Source: Sinorhizobium kostiense
GTDB lineage: Bacteria > Pseudomonadota > Alphaproteobacteria > Rhizobiales > Rhizobiaceae
Assembly: GCF_017874595.1 (NCBI RefSeq)
Contig: NZ_JAGILA010000006.1
Location: forward strand, 310,001 to 374,000
Direction: 5' to 3'
Length of the DNA: 64,000 nt
The notes beneath the pieces were generated by a model that was given only the letters and a program-made list of their open reading frames with translations, was not told the DNA's origin and did no database searches. Shown here piece by piece: positions 47,720 through 59,600 of the stretch (position 1 is the first letter of the stretch; the number at the start of each line of letters is the position of its first letter). Position numbers and translations under genes: made by a program.

Positions 47720-47872
47720 TCCCCAAAAGGTTAGGTTAGGGGTCTCTTTGTTGCGCTGCACAAGAAAAGTGGTACTCTGAAGGAGAGTGCGGCCGACAAG
47801 ACAAATACTCGCAAGGCTTGCGTCGGACTGGGAGCGGCGCCGTCATCGATTGAAAGAAGGGGTACGCGTCGC

Positions 47873-49147
47873 ATGTTCTACCAGCTTTACGAAATGAACC
47901 ATGCCATGATGGCGCCGTGGCGGGCGGCAGCGGACGCCATGCGGCTGGCCTACAGGAATCCGATGAACCCGGTCTCGCATACGTATTTCGGCCGCGCGGC
48001 CGCTGCGGGACTGGAGGTGTTCGAACGCGCGACGCGGCGCTACGGCAAACCGGAATTCGGACTTGCCGAGACGGTTGTGGACGGTCAGCCCACACCCGTC
48101 CGTGAGAAGATCGTCTGGCGCGCGCCATTCTGCAATCTCATCCATTTCGAACGATCGCTCGCCGCGGGAAAGGCGGCCGACCCGAAAGTGCTTATCGTAG
48201 CGCCGATGTCGGGCCACTACGCAACGCTGCTGCGCGGCACCGTCGAGGCGCTGTTGCCCCATTCCGACATCTACATCACCGATTGGATGGACGCTCGGAT
48301 GGTGCCCTTGAGCGAGGGCACGTTCGATCTCGACGACTATATCGACTACGTCATCCAGATCCTGCATTTCCTCGGGCCCGACACGCATGTGGTCGGTGTC
48401 TGCCAGCCGGCGGTGCCGGTGTTAGCCGCGGCCGCGCTGATGGAAGCGGACAATGATCCGCTTTCGCCCGCCTCGATGACGCTGATGGGCGGTCCGATCG
48501 ACACCCGCATCAACCCGACCGGCGTCAATCAATTAGCGGAGCGGCGGCCGGTCGAGTGGTTCCGCGACAACGTCATCATGCCGGTGCCATGGCCGCAGCC
48601 GGGATTCATGCGCATGGTTTATCCAGGCTTCCTGCAGCTCTCGGGCTTCATGTCGATGAATCTCGACCGGCACCTGATCGCCCACAAGGAGTTCTTCGCT
48701 CATCTCGTCAAGAACGATGGCGATGCCGCCGACAAGCATCGCGAATTCTACGACGAGTATCTGGCGGTCATGGACCTGACGGCCGAGTTCTATCTGCAGA
48801 CGGTCCAGGTCGTATTCATGCAGCATGCGCTTCCAAAGGGCGAGATGGTGCATCGCGGCAAGCGCGTCGATCCGACCGCGATCCGCCGTGTGGCGCTGTT
48901 GACCGTCGAGGGCGAGAACGACGACATTTCCGGTGTCGGTCAGACCAGGGCTGCTCACACGATCTGCACGAACATTCCGCAGCACATGCGCGAGCATTAC
49001 ATGCAGCCAGACGTCGGCCATTACGGCGTGTTCAACGGCTCGCGCTTCCGCCGCGAGATCGCGCCGCGCATCGTGGCCTTTCAGCGGGCGCATTCGCGCC
49101 ACAGTAGGCCGGTCAAGCAGATCATCCAGGGCGGAAAGTCGGCGTGA
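47873..49147 (+). CDS. phaZ: Intracellular polyhydroxybutyrate depolymerase
   Basis: 424 residues of the intracellular PHB depolymerase family (alpha/beta hydrolase, no signal peptide). The nucleophile is Cys177 in VVGVCQPAVPVLAA, in place of the serine of extracellular enzymes. The segment GENDDISGVGQT carries the likely acid, and the C-terminal DVGHYGVFNGSRFR carries the histidine. It mobilises stored PHB in the cytoplasm. The GAAAGAAGGGG site precedes the ATG. It is an independent unit, about 44 kb from phaAB in the same window. Confidence 0.94.
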   Translation: MFYQLYEMNHAMMAPWRAAADAMRLAYRNPMNPVSHTYFGRAAAAGLEVFERATRRYGKPEFGLAETVVDGQPTPVREKIVWRAPFCNLIHFERSLAAGKAADPKVLIVAPMSGHYATLLRGTVEALLPHSDIYITDWMDARMVPLSEGTFDLDDYIDYVIQILHFLGPDTHVVGVCQPAVPVLAAAALMEADNDPLSPASMTLMGGPIDTRINPTGVNQLAERRPVEWFRDNVIMPVPWPQPGFMRMVYPGFLQLSGFMSMNLDRHLIAHKEFFAHLVKNDGDAADKHREFYDEYLAVMDLTAEFYLQTVQVVFMQHALPKGEMVHRGKRVDPTAIRRVALLTVEGENDDISGVGQTRAAHTICTNIPQHMREHYMQPDVGHYGVFNGSRFRREIAPRIVAFQRAHSRHSRPVKQIIQGGKSA

Positions 49148-49367
49148 ACGGCCGAACCGCGGGCGAGCAAATGAGGTGAACTCTGCGGCTTGGTTCTGCG
49201 AGGGTCGCAAAAGAGGCGATTTTCGGGATCTGCTCACGATTTCGTCCCTTGGAGTCAAGCATTTGTCCGATTTCGGGGGCGTCGATCTTGTAGACCATGA
49301 TGGCCTTTCCCACATCGTTTTCATCGGGCCACAACGGGTGGCCTGCTGATTGAGAGGTGTGCTGACG

Positions 49368-49781
49368 ATGAACCAATCTGCATTGATCCGTCCGGACTGG
49401 ACGCCTGCAACGATCGCGCTGATGGTGCTCGGCTTCATTGTGTTCTGGCCCCTTGGCCTGGCGATGCTCGCCTACATCATGTTTGGCGACAAACTGAAAG
49501 CCTTCAAGAAGGACGCCAACGACAGCGTTGACCGCATGTGTGCCGGCTTCCGGCGGAATAGCGGCCGCCACTGGGCCCACCGGACCGGCAATGTCGCATT
49601 CGACGAGTGGCGCGACGCGGAACTTGCGCGTCTTGAGGAGGAGCGCCGCAAGCTTGATCGGATGCGCGAGGAATTCGACGCCTATGTTCGCGAGCTCCGG
49701 CGCGCCAAGGACCAGGAAGAGTTTGACCGTTTCATGCGCGAGCGCAGAAACGGCGGTGCTGGCCCGGCAACGGTCGACTGA
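49368..49781 (+). CDS. DUF2852-family small membrane protein
   Basis: 137 residues: one hydrophobic helix near the N-terminus (ATIALMVLGFIVFWPLGLAMLAYI) and a charged, probably coiled C-terminus (ELARLEEERRKLDRMREEFDAYVRELRRAKDQEEFDRFM). This is the DUF2852 pattern of alphaproteobacteria; the function is unknown. The ATG at 49368 (MNQSALIRP) has GAGAGG upstream. The gene is followed by the palindrome at 49792. Confidence 0.82.
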   Translation: MNQSALIRPDWTPATIALMVLGFIVFWPLGLAMLAYIMFGDKLKAFKKDANDSVDRMCAGFRRNSGRHWAHRTGNVAFDEWRDAELARLEEERRKLDRMREEFDAYVRELRRAKDQEEFDRFMRERRNGGAGPATVD

Positions 49782-49791
49782 CGCAAAGCAT

Positions 49792-49815
49792 CCGGCGTTT
49801 CACATGAAACGCCGG
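49792..49815. promoter_or_regulatory. Palindrome after the DUF2852 gene, related to parS
   Basis: An 11-bp perfect stem CCGGCGTTTCA / TGAAACGCCGG around CA, 10 bases past the stop. The centre GTTTCACATGAAAC differs from parS by one base. It may be a terminator, though no T-run follows, or a degenerate parS. Confidence 0.5.
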
Positions 49816-49954
49816 AATTATCGCATCGCCACGAAAGGCTTAGCCGCGTCAAGGCGATTGCGATCCTTACGCGTCCGATATGTCCGACAAGACGCATGGC
49901 GATTGCCCGTTCAGGACGTGTCAACGACACCCCGAATCGGCTAAACAGGCTTCC

Positions 49955-50710
49955 ATGTTTCCTTCCCTCAAGCGGCGCCGTGGCGGTGGAACGCCTGCTC
50001 AAGTCATGCGGGAGATCGAAGTGGCAGGCAAGGTACTGCCCTTGACGATCCGCCAGAACGCGCGCGCCAGCCGCTTGACGCTCCGCATAGAGCCCGGCGG
50101 CCGTTCCTTGAAGCTGACCGTTCCCGAGGGACTGCCGGAGCGAGAAGTCAGCGCGTTCCTCACCCGCCACCACGGCTGGCTGATGACCAAGCTCGCGCGC
50201 TTCTCCGGCGAAAGCGAGCTTGAGCATGGGGGGATGATCTTCATCCGCGGCGTAGCCCACCGTATCGAGCGAACCGGCCGCATTCGCGGGCTGACGGAAG
50301 CGGTGATGGTCGGTGAGGAAGCGGTGCTCATGGTGGGCGGCGCGGAGGAACACCTGCGACGACGCATTGCCGATTTCCTGAAAAAAGAGGCGCGTTTCGA
50401 ACTGGAGCGCCTCGTGGCGATCTATTGCGGCAGAATCGATCGCCGGGCGCGCTCGCTGAGCCTCAAGGACACCCGCAGCCGCTGGGGCTCCTGTTCCGCC
50501 GAGGGGGACCTGAGCTTCTCCTGGCGCATCGTCATGGCGCCGCCGAAGGTGATCGCCTATCTCGCTGCCCACGAGGTCGCCCATCTCAAGGAGATGAACC
50601 ACGGGCCCAATTTCTGGTCTCTTTGCGAGAGATTGTGCCCGGATACCAACGATGCCAGGCGGTGGCTGAAGCGCAACGGCACCATGCTGCACGCGATCGA
50701 CTTCGGCTGA
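49955..50710 (+). CDS. YgjP-like zinc metallopeptidase (DUF45/M48)
   Basis: 251 residues with an HEVAHLKEMNHGPNFW motif (HEXXH) near the C-terminus and the DUF45 core segments DTRSRWGSCSAEGDLSFSWR and PPKVIAYLAAHEVAHL. Members are soluble metallopeptidases of unclear substrate. The ATG at 49955 (MFPSLKRRRGGG) is chosen because the longer frame is not protein-like, though no strong ribosome site is visible. It is followed by the trp genes after 180 bases. Confidence 0.85.
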   Translation: MFPSLKRRRGGGTPAQVMREIEVAGKVLPLTIRQNARASRLTLRIEPGGRSLKLTVPEGLPEREVSAFLTRHHGWLMTKLARFSGESELEHGGMIFIRGVAHRIERTGRIRGLTEAVMVGEEAVLMVGGAEEHLRRRIADFLKKEARFELERLVAIYCGRIDRRARSLSLKDTRSRWGSCSAEGDLSFSWRIVMAPPKVIAYLAAHEVAHLKEMNHGPNFWSLCERLCPDTNDARRWLKRNGTMLHAIDFG

Positions 50711-50799
50711 ATGAAGACTTGGCGCGGCTTTGGCAGGTGAGACGGGACTGAGGCGCCGATCGGGGCAATCCCGATGCGGCACGGCTTTGGTATGCGATG

Positions 50800-50851
50800 A
50801 AAACCGTTGCTGCAACGGCGCCGACAATCCGCGCGGAAAAGCAACGGTTTT
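50800..50851 (+). promoter_or_regulatory. Inverted repeat in the trpF leader
   Basis: AAAACCGTTGCT (50800-50811) and AGCAACGGTTTT (50840-50851) are exact 12-bp inverted copies with 28 bases between, ending about 38 bases before the trpF start. It could be the preceding gene's terminator or a control element of trpFBA; no tandem-Trp leader peptide is visible. Confidence 0.5.
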
Positions 50852-50889
50852 GCTCGACTCGCGTCACTTTTCATGCAAGGTCGCTTCCC

Positions 50890-51546
50890 ATGAAAACCGA
50901 AGTGAAGATTTGTGGTTTGAAAACCCCGGAGGCCGTGGAGCATGCCGTGGCGCGTGGCGCCTCGCATACGGGCTTCATCTTCTTTCCCAGGAGCCCCCGT
51001 AACATCGAACCTGACGATGCGGCCCGCGTGGCGAAAGGCATTCGAGGGCGCGCCAAGATCGTCGCCGTCACTGTCGACGCGGAGAACGACGATCTCGACG
51101 AGATCGTCGCCGCGCTCAATCCGGACATCCTGCAGCTTCACGGCGGCGAGAGCCCGGATCGGGTGTTGACGGTCAAGGCGATCTACGGCCTGCCCGTGAT
51201 GAAGGCGCTACCGATCCGCGAGGCTTCCGACCTGGATCGGATCGATCCCTATCTCGGCATCGTCGATCGTTTTCTTTTCGACGCCAAGCCGCCGGTCGGG
51301 TCTGATTTGCCCGGCGGCAATGGGATTTCCTTCGACTGGCGCCTGCTTGATGCGCTTGACGAGCGCGTCGATTACATGCTTTCCGGTGGGCTGAATGCAG
51401 CAAATATCGGCGAAGCAATGGCCCTGACGGGTGCCCGCGCCGTCGATATCTCCTCCGGCATCGAGAGCGCGCCGGGTGTCAAGGATTTGAAGCTTATGGA
51501 TGAATTTTTCGATGCGGTTCGCCGCGCCGAAACCGAACGGCCATGA
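50890..51546 (+). CDS. trpF: Phosphoribosylanthranilate isomerase
   Basis: 218 residues with the N-terminal [16 protein letters not shown] motif, conserved [11 protein letters not shown] and the C-terminal phosphate loop ([33 protein letters not shown]). It catalyses the Amadori step of tryptophan synthesis as a stand-alone TrpF. The start at 50890 ([11 protein letters not shown]) has AAGGT upstream; the frame continues 31 codons further without family support. It leads trpF-trpB-trpA. Confidence 0.96.
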   Translation: MKTEVKICGLKTPEAVEHAVARGASHTGFIFFPRSPRNIEPDDAARVAKGIRGRAKIVAVTVDAENDDLDEIVAALNPDILQLHGGESPDRVLTVKAIYGLPVMKALPIREASDLDRIDPYLGIVDRFLFDAKPPVGSDLPGGNGISFDWRLLDALDERVDYMLSGGLNAANIGEAMALTGARAVDISSGIESAPGVKDLKLMDEFFDAVRRAETERP

Positions 51547-51560
51547 TCAGGGAGCAATAC

Positions 51561-52781
<1,221 letters not shown>

Positions 52782-52786
52782 CGATC

Positions 52787-53626
52787 ATGACCGCACGCAT
52801 GGAACAAAGGTTCACCGACGTCGCGGCAGAAGGTCGCCCGGTCCTTGTCACCTATTTCATGGGCGGCGACCCGGATTTCGACACATCGCTGGCGATCATG
52901 AAGGCATTGCCGAAAGCCGGCGCCGACGTCATCGAGCTCGGCGTCCCGTTTTCCGATCCTATGGCCGACGGGCCGGCCATCCAGCTTGCCGGCCAGCGGG
53001 CACTCAAGGCCGGGCAGACGCTCGCCAAGACGCTCGAGCTTGCAAGGCGCTTCCGGGCAGAGGACCAGCGCACGCCGATCGTGCTGATGGGTTACTACAA
53101 CCCGATCTATGTCTATGGAGTCGAGCGCTTCCTGGAGGATGCGCTGGACGCCGGCGTCGACGGCCTGATCATCGTCGACCTGCCGCCGGAAATGGACGAT
53201 GAGCTCTGCATTCCGGCGCTGGAAAAGGGTATCAACTTCATCCGCCTGGCAACGCCGACGACGGACGACCGCCGCCTGCCGAAGGTTCTCGAAAACACCT
53301 CCGGTTTCGTATATTACGTTTCGATGAACGGCATCACCGGCTCGGCTCTGCCCGAGCCCGCCCTGATTGCCGGCGCCGTTGCGCGGATCAAGACGCATAC
53401 GCAATTGCCCGTCTGCGTCGGCTTCGGCGTCAAGACCGCCGACCATGCGCGGGTGATCGGGGCCTCGGCTGACGGGGTCGTCGTGGGAACGGCGATCGTC
53501 AACCAGATCGCCTCGAGCCTCACGGAAGAGGGTGGCGCGACGGAAGCAACCGTGCCGGGTGTCGAAGCGCTGGTCAGGGGCCTTTCGGCCGGGGTGCGGG
53601 CGGCAAGGGCCGTAGCTGCCGAATAA
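52787..53626 (+). CDS. trpA: Tryptophan synthase alpha chain
   Basis: 279 residues with the catalytic Glu in [17 protein letters not shown], the catalytic Asp in IIVDLPPEM and the C-terminal [12 protein letters not shown] phosphate loop. It cleaves indole-glycerol phosphate and feeds indole to TrpB. It is 5 bases from trpB and about 50 bases before accD. Confidence 0.97.
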   Translation: MTARMEQRFTDVAAEGRPVLVTYFMGGDPDFDTSLAIMKALPKAGADVIELGVPFSDPMADGPAIQLAGQRALKAGQTLAKTLELARRFRAEDQRTPIVLMGYYNPIYVYGVERFLEDALDAGVDGLIIVDLPPEMDDELCIPALEKGINFIRLATPTTDDRRLPKVLENTSGFVYYVSMNGITGSALPEPALIAGAVARIKTHTQLPVCVGFGVKTADHARVIGASADGVVVGTAIVNQIASSLTEEGGATEATVPGVEALVRGLSAGVRAARAVAAE

Positions 53627-53676
53627 CTGCCCCTTTCGACGCGCACAACTCGATGGAAGCCTTCAGGAGTCTATAA

Positions 53677-54591
53677 GTGAACTGGATCACAAATTACGTT
53701 CGGCCGAAGATCAATTCGATGCTGGGTCGCAGGGAGGTTCCGGAAAACCTCTGGATCAAATGCCCAGAAACCGGCGAGATGGTGTTCCATCGCGATCTCG
53801 AAGAGAACAAGTGGGTCATTCCGCAATCCGGCTATCACATGAAGATGCCGGCCAAGGCACGCCTGAAGGATCTCTTCGACGGCGGCATTTTCGAGACATT
53901 GCCGCAGCCGAGGGTTGCGCAGGATCCGCTTAAGTTCCGCGATTCCAAGAAATACAGCGACCGCCTGCGCGACAGCCGCGCCAAGACCGAACTCGAGGAT
54001 ACGATCGTCGCCGGACTCGGCCTTGTCCGGGGCGTCAAGCTGGTCGCCGTCGCCCATGAGTTCAACTTCATCGGCGGCTCGCTCGGCATGGCCGCCGGAG
54101 AGGCGATCGTCAGGGCCTTCGAGCGGGCGATCGCCGAAAAAACCCCTCTGGTAATCTTCCCGGCTTCGGGCGGCGCTCGCATGCAGGAAGGCATCCTGTC
54201 GCTGATGCAGCTTCCGCGCACCACCGTTGCCGTGAACATGCTGAAGGAAGCGGGGCTTCCCTACGTCGTCGTAATGACCAATCCGACGACCGGCGGCGTC
54301 ACCGCGTCCTATGCGATGCTCGGCGACGTCCATATGGCCGAGCCCGGCGCGGAGATCGGCTTTGCCGGCAAGCGGGTGATCGAGCAGACCCTTCGCGAAA
54401 AGCTCCCCGACGGCTTCCAGACCTCCGAATATCTTCTGGAACATGGAATGGTCGACATGGTGGTCAAGCGCCACGACATTCCGGAGACGCTTGCGCGCGT
54501 CCTGAAGATTCTGATGAAGAAGCCGGCTGAAGCGGTAAAGCGTGAGGAAGGGTCTCAAGTTTCTGCGCTGCCTCTCGCGGCGAGGGCGTGA
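53677..54591 (+). CDS. accD: Acetyl-CoA carboxylase carboxyltransferase subunit beta
   Basis: 304 residues with the AccD core: [53 protein letters not shown] and [11 protein letters not shown]. It transfers the carboxyl group from biotin to acetyl-CoA with AccA. Start is GTG at 53677 with CAGGAG upstream. The N-terminal four-cysteine zinc ribbon seen in E. coli AccD is reduced to one cysteine (Cys29): positions 32, 48 and 51 are Thr, Ile and Ser. folC follows, a linkage conserved in many proteobacteria. Confidence 0.96.
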   Translation: MNWITNYVRPKINSMLGRREVPENLWIKCPETGEMVFHRDLEENKWVIPQSGYHMKMPAKARLKDLFDGGIFETLPQPRVAQDPLKFRDSKKYSDRLRDSRAKTELEDTIVAGLGLVRGVKLVAVAHEFNFIGGSLGMAAGEAIVRAFERAIAEKTPLVIFPASGGARMQEGILSLMQLPRTTVAVNMLKEAGLPYVVVMTNPTTGGVTASYAMLGDVHMAEPGAEIGFAGKRVIEQTLREKLPDGFQTSEYLLEHGMVDMVVKRHDIPETLARVLKILMKKPAEAVKREEGSQVSALPLAARA

Positions 54592-54691
54592 ACCACCGGC
54601 AGTTCATTTACAGCAAGTCGTGGAGCGGCCGGTATCGACTTCGCAACCGGTTCCCTGCCGCTGCAGCGGTCATTTCTCGGGGCATAATATC

Positions 54692-56035
54692 ATGACGTCG
54701 GCTGAGGTCAGCGAAGCGGCGCAGGAGATCGAGAAGCTTCTGGCGCTTCATCCAAAGGGGTTCGACCTGTCGCTCGACAGGATCACCCGGCTGCTCGCTG
54801 CGCTCGGAAACCCTGAACAACGCCTGCCGCCGGTCATCCATGTCGCCGGCACCAACGGCAAGGGTTCTGCAACGGCCTTTTGTCGGGCCATCCTCGAAGC
54901 GGCCGGCTTGAGCGTTCACGTCCACACCTCGCCCCATCTCGTCAACTGGCACGAGCGATACCGCCTCGGCGTCAGGGGCGGCAAGGGTGCGCTCGTCAGC
55001 GATTCCGTCCTTGCCGATGCTGTACGACGCGTCGCGGCGGCGAATGCCGGCCAGAACATCACCGTCTTCGAAATCCTGACGGCGGTCACTTTCGTGCTTT
55101 TCGCGGAGCATCCCGCCGACGCCGCGATCATCGAAGTCGGGCTCGGCGGCCGCTACGATGCAACGAATGTCATCGCCCGGCCGGCCTGTTCCGTCATCAT
55201 GCCGATCTCGCTCGATCATCAGGCCTATCTCGGCGATCGGGTGGAGCTGATCGCAGCCGAGAAAGCCGGCATCATGAAAGGCGGCCGTCCGGTAGTGATC
55301 GGTCACCAGGAGGAGGACGGCGTTCGCGAGGTGCTCGCCGAAACCGCCGAGCGTCTTGGCTGCCCGATGTCCGTCTATGGCCAGGACTTCATGGCGCATG
55401 AGGAATTCGGCAGGCTGATCTATCAGGATGAAGACGGGCTTTTGGACCTGCCTCTGCCGCGCCTGCCCGGCCGCCATCAGTTCGCCAACGCTGCGGCAGC
55501 GATCCGGGCGGTACGCGCGGCAGGGTTCGACGTCCCCGAGCCGGCGATCGAAAAGGGATTGGCAAGCGTCGACTGGCCCGGACGACTGCAGCGTCTTGCC
55601 GGCGGCAAGCTCTCGCATCACGGCCCCCAAGGTGCCGAGATCTGGATCGACGGCGGCCACAATCCAGGCGCCGGCCAGGTCATCGCCGAGGCCATGGCGA
55701 CTTTCGAGGAGCGCGAGCCACGCCCGCTGTTCCTCGTGATCGGCATGATCAACACCAAGGATCCGGTTGGCTATTTCCAGGCTTTCCTCGACCTCGCCGA
55801 GCAGGTCTTCACTGTACCGATCCAGGGCTCGGACGCAGGACTCGATCCGGTGGCCCTTGCCGCAGATGCTGCCTCGGCAGGCCTGGAGGCTAGTGCTTGC
55901 TCATCTGTTGCGGAGGCGCTTGGCTTGATCGCCGAACTGACCGGCGAGGATCCCGTGCCGCCCCGCATCCTGATCGGCGGCTCGCTTTACCTCGTCGGCG
56001 ATGTGCTCGCGGAAAATGGCACGCCACCGCGGTGA
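54692..56035 (+). CDS. folC: Folylpolyglutamate/dihydrofolate synthase
   Basis: 447 residues of the Mur-ligase-like FolC family: IHVAGTNGKGSATAFCRAIL (P-loop), HTSPHLVNWHERYR, FEILTAVTF, EVGLGGRYDATNVI and DGGHNPGAG. It adds glutamate to dihydropteroate or folates. ATG 54692 (MTSAEVSEAAQEI) has CGGGG upstream. The frame is open to 54542 but that part overlaps accD and is not FolC-like. Confidence 0.96.
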   Translation: MTSAEVSEAAQEIEKLLALHPKGFDLSLDRITRLLAALGNPEQRLPPVIHVAGTNGKGSATAFCRAILEAAGLSVHVHTSPHLVNWHERYRLGVRGGKGALVSDSVLADAVRRVAAANAGQNITVFEILTAVTFVLFAEHPADAAIIEVGLGGRYDATNVIARPACSVIMPISLDHQAYLGDRVELIAAEKAGIMKGGRPVVIGHQEEDGVREVLAETAERLGCPMSVYGQDFMAHEEFGRLIYQDEDGLLDLPLPRLPGRHQFANAAAAIRAVRAAGFDVPEPAIEKGLASVDWPGRLQRLAGGKLSHHGPQGAEIWIDGGHNPGAGQVIAEAMATFEEREPRPLFLVIGMINTKDPVGYFQAFLDLAEQVFTVPIQGSDAGLDPVALAADAASAGLEASACSSVAEALGLIAELTGEDPVPPRILIGGSLYLVGDVLAENGTPPR

Positions 56036-56100
56036 GTTTCGATACGATTTCGAACCAAGATCCCTGCCGCTTCCGTTCGGCCCCGTGGTCATCCACGGGC

Positions 56101-56123
56101 TTGGCCTGGCTTGGCCTGGCTTG
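56101..56123. repeat. Decamer tandem repeat
   Basis: TTGGCCTGGC occurs twice in tandem followed by a partial third copy, in the gap between folC and trxA. It is probably a slippage product without function. Confidence 0.6.
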
Positions 56124-56175
56124 AGGCTCCAAACGCAGGCCTCCTGATGATTGAAATCATGGAGAGCCGCCGACA

Positions 56176-56201
56176 AGAAAAAAGCCCGGCAAGCCGGGCT
56201 T
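56176..56201 (-). terminator. Rho-independent terminator of trxA
   Basis: A 9-bp stem AAGCCCGGC / GCCGGGCTT with a 2-base apex, followed on the minus strand by TTTTCTTG. It lies about 36 bases past the trxA stop and may also serve folC from the other side. Confidence 0.88.
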
Positions 56202-56236
56202 CTCAGTCATGAATTCCAACGGTCAGGCGCGTCAGC

Positions 56237-56560
56237 TCAAGCGGCCGCGCTCGAAATCCACGAGCTCAAGGCCGTCTTCGGCGCCGCCCCGACCTTGATG
56301 TCGGCCACTTCACCCGCCTTGAAAATCGCAAGCGTCGGGATCGAGCGGACGCCGTACTGGGCGGCGAGCTCCGGGTTTTCGTCGATGTTGAGCTTGGCCA
56401 CCTTCACCTTGCCGGCCAGTTCGGTGGCGATCTCTTCGAGGCTCGGCGCGATCATTTTGCACGGACCGCACCATTCTGCCCAGAAGTCGACGACGACCGG
56501 CTCGGCGGAATTCAGGACCTCCTTTTGAAAGTTGGACGCATCGACTTTAACGGTAGCCAT
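56237..56560 (-). CDS. trxA: Thioredoxin
   Basis: 107 residues with the active site [13 protein letters not shown], the cis-proline in [12 protein letters not shown] and typical length. It is the general cytoplasmic dithiol reductant. A GGAGC ribosome site lies before the ATG. It follows addA on the same strand after about 90 bases, with its own terminator. Confidence 0.97.
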   Translation of the reverse strand: MATVKVDASNFQKEVLNSAEPVVVDFWAEWCGPCKMIAPSLEEIATELAGKVKVAKLNIDENPELAAQYGVRSIPTLAIFKAGEVADIKVGAAPKTALSSWISSAAA

Positions 56561-56650
56561 CGGCTGCTCCTTGTGTGTTCGGAAATAGGCATCGTCCAGA
56601 TGTTGTGCCTCATGTGAGGCCGCGCCACTGGATTTTCAATAAGGTGTATC

Positions 56651-59600
56651 TCACTTTGTCGCGAGCTCTTCAAGGCTGGCGTCCAGAACCGCATCGGGCA
56701 GCGTCCAGACCGCAGGACCTCCGGTAAAGATCAGCACCGATCGGATTTTCCTGTCCGGATAGAGCGGTTTCAGGAGTTCGCGATAGATCGCGAGCTGGGT
56801 GCGGTAGGGGGGCGCAATCTCTTCAAGCGATACCGGCACCTGGCGGTTGGTCTTGAAATCGGCGATGGTCACCGTGTCGCCGGAAACGGCCAGACGATCG
56901 ATGCGGCCGGAGACGGCGAACTCGCGGGTGCCGAGCTTCAGGGTTCCCATGACGGAAACTTCCGCGCGGCTGCCGTCCGTGAACAGGGTCTTCAGCTCCG
57001 GACGCGCGAGAACGTCCATGACGGCCTCAGCCAGTGCACGCCGTTCCGTTTCGGGCCAGCGTGGTACTGAGCGGGCGAGATAGCGCTCCGCTACAGCCTG
57101 GCGCTCGCCGGCCTCGATCGTCGGAAGAACCTGCAGCAGCCGATGCAGGATCGCGCCACGCAGCATCGAAACGTTCGGTGCGGCTTTGTCGGCAAAGAGG
57201 GCTGAGCCGACGATCGCTTCGCCATCCGGATCGTCAATCGCCACCGCGGTGCCGGAAGGGGTGAGCGGCCGCGGCAGCCGGCGTTGCGGCGGCAGCGGTT
57301 GGAATAGCGCCTCCGGCAGGCTGGATGGCGCTTTCGTGGCGAGCTTTCCCCCATCGCTCGAGGGAATCGCTTTCGGCACATGCGTCTCCCGCCAGACGAG
57401 ACCCTGCCATTCCTCGCCGCAGGCGCGGAAGACCGCCGGTGTCGCTCGCCCCTTGGGGTCGTGGGCGAGCGTGCCCTGCACCATGGAGTGCCAGGTATCA
57501 AGGGTCTGCCGCTGACCGCGATAGCCGCAAACCACCAGGCGGTCGGCGGCGCGCGTCATGCCGACGTAGAGAAGCCGGCGGTATTCCTCCTCCGCCAGCT
57601 TCTTCAGGCGTTGGTTGTCGTCTTCGATCAGCGTGTTTGATGCCGAGCCCGGCGCACGCCAGACCGGAACGCTGATGACGGAGCGGTCGGACCGGCGTCT
57701 TTCGAGAAGTCGGAGGTCCGACACCTGCTGGCGGACGAAGGCTTCGCCCCCGCCGTCGACCAGGAAGACGACGGGCGCCTCGAGGCCTTTTGCCGCATGC
57801 ACCGTCATTACGCGCACCTCGTCGCGCTCCTTGTCCTGCTCGCGCTTCACCGTCGGCGCCTCGATCTCGAGCGTCGAGACGAAGGCCTGCAGGCCGGGAA
57901 GGCCGCTCCGTTCCTGGTCGAGGGCAAAGGTCATGAATTCGTCCAGAATGTCGCTGACCTCGCTGCCGAGCCGCGCGAGGAAGGCGCGTCGGCCGCCATC
58001 AGCGCCGAGGACGCGGGCATAGAAGTCGTGCGGCGGGAGTGTTCGGGCGAGGGCGCCATAACCGTTAAGGGTCTTCACCAGTTCGTGGAAGCGGCTCGTC
58101 TCCTCCGCGCCGAGTTGCTGCAGCCGCCGCCACAGGCTTTCGCCTGCCGGACGGCGCGCCGCCAGTTCGAAGAGATCGTCCTCACCGAGGTTGAAGAGCG
58201 GGCTCTTGAGGAGTGCTGCGATCGACAGGTCATCCTCCGGCAGCAGCAGGAAGCGGCCGAGCGCCATCAGGTCCTGGACCGCGATATGGCTCGTCAGCAC
58301 GAGCCGGTCGGCGCCGGCAACGGGAATATTGCCGCGGCGCTTCAGCGCTCGTGTCAGCGCATTGACGAAGGCATCGCGCTTGCGCACGAGCACGATTACG
58401 TCGCCGGGACGTAAGGGGCGCCGAACGCCCTTTTCGATAACCGTCTCCTTGCCGATCCAGTCTTCGAGAACAGCCGCAATTCTGCGGGCAAGGATATTCA
58501 CCGGCGCGCGCTCGGGCGTCGCGTCGAACGGCGCGGTCCATTCCTCATTGGAGGCCATCGCTTCCGGCGCGATGACATCCCAGATATCGACGGCACCAGG
58601 ATGGCCGATGCGGTTGGAAGCGTGTACGACAGCCTCGTTTCGGGCGCTCAGGCCCTTGGCATTGCTCGGATTGGTGAAGACGGTATCGACCGCCGACAGC
58701 ACGTCCACGGTCGAGCGGAAGGAGAGTTGCAGCCGGATCGGGCTGAAGTACTTGTTGCCGGCGCGCACGCGACGTTCGGTGACGAGACTTTCGCGCGAGA
58801 AGCGTTCCGGCCGCGCGCCCTGGAAGGAATAGATCGACTGCTTCTCGTCGCCGACGGCGAAGATCGTTCGCTCGTCGGCCCGGGCCGTGTCGCCGGAGAA
58901 GAAGTCGGCCGCCAGCGCCTGAATGATCGTCCATTGCGCCGGGCTCGTATCCTGCGCCTCGTCGACGAGGATGTGGTCGATGCCCTGGTCGAGCTTGTAA
59001 TGCACCCAGGCGCCGACGTCGCTACGAGAAAGAAGCGCCGCCGTGCGATTGATTAGGTCTTCGAAATCGAGTTGGCTGCGCGCCTTCTTGAGTTCTTCAT
59101 AATCGCGGTTGAGCCTTTCCGCCAGGATGAGGGCGGCTCGCGTCGCCTCATACATCCGCAGGATGCTGAGGCGATCCCGGCATGCGGCAATGTGGCTGCG
59201 TGCTTCCTCGACCAAAGGGGGAAGATGCGGCGCTTTCGCCAGCATCGCCTTGTTAAAGAAGGTCGAATCCGCCTTCGGCTTGCCGCCGCCGTTGAAGAAC
59301 AGTTCGACAAGGCCGGTAAAGCGCTCCTCCGCATCGTCACAGCCCCGAATCGTCTTCAGGCCATTGGCAATGTCAGCGGCTTTGGCGCCGCCGAACTCGA
59401 GCGCAAGCTCGATGTAACGGTCGAGCGCCGTGCCAACGAGGCCGGCGAGCGGCCAGGCGCTCGCCATCACCTTCTCGACCGTTTCGCCGGGGGCGATGCC
59501 GAGTGCTGTGCGCAGATATGCCTCGATACCGCCCTTTTCCGAAGCGCGATCGAGAAAGGTCTGGATTGGCGCCCGGTTGGCAACGATCGCCTCGAGCAGC

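Noticed and set aside
50711..50740. Possible trp leader peptide (nine codons, one Trp)
   Set aside because: A single Trp codon and poor placement relative to the inverted repeat do not meet the pattern of a translation-coupled attenuator.
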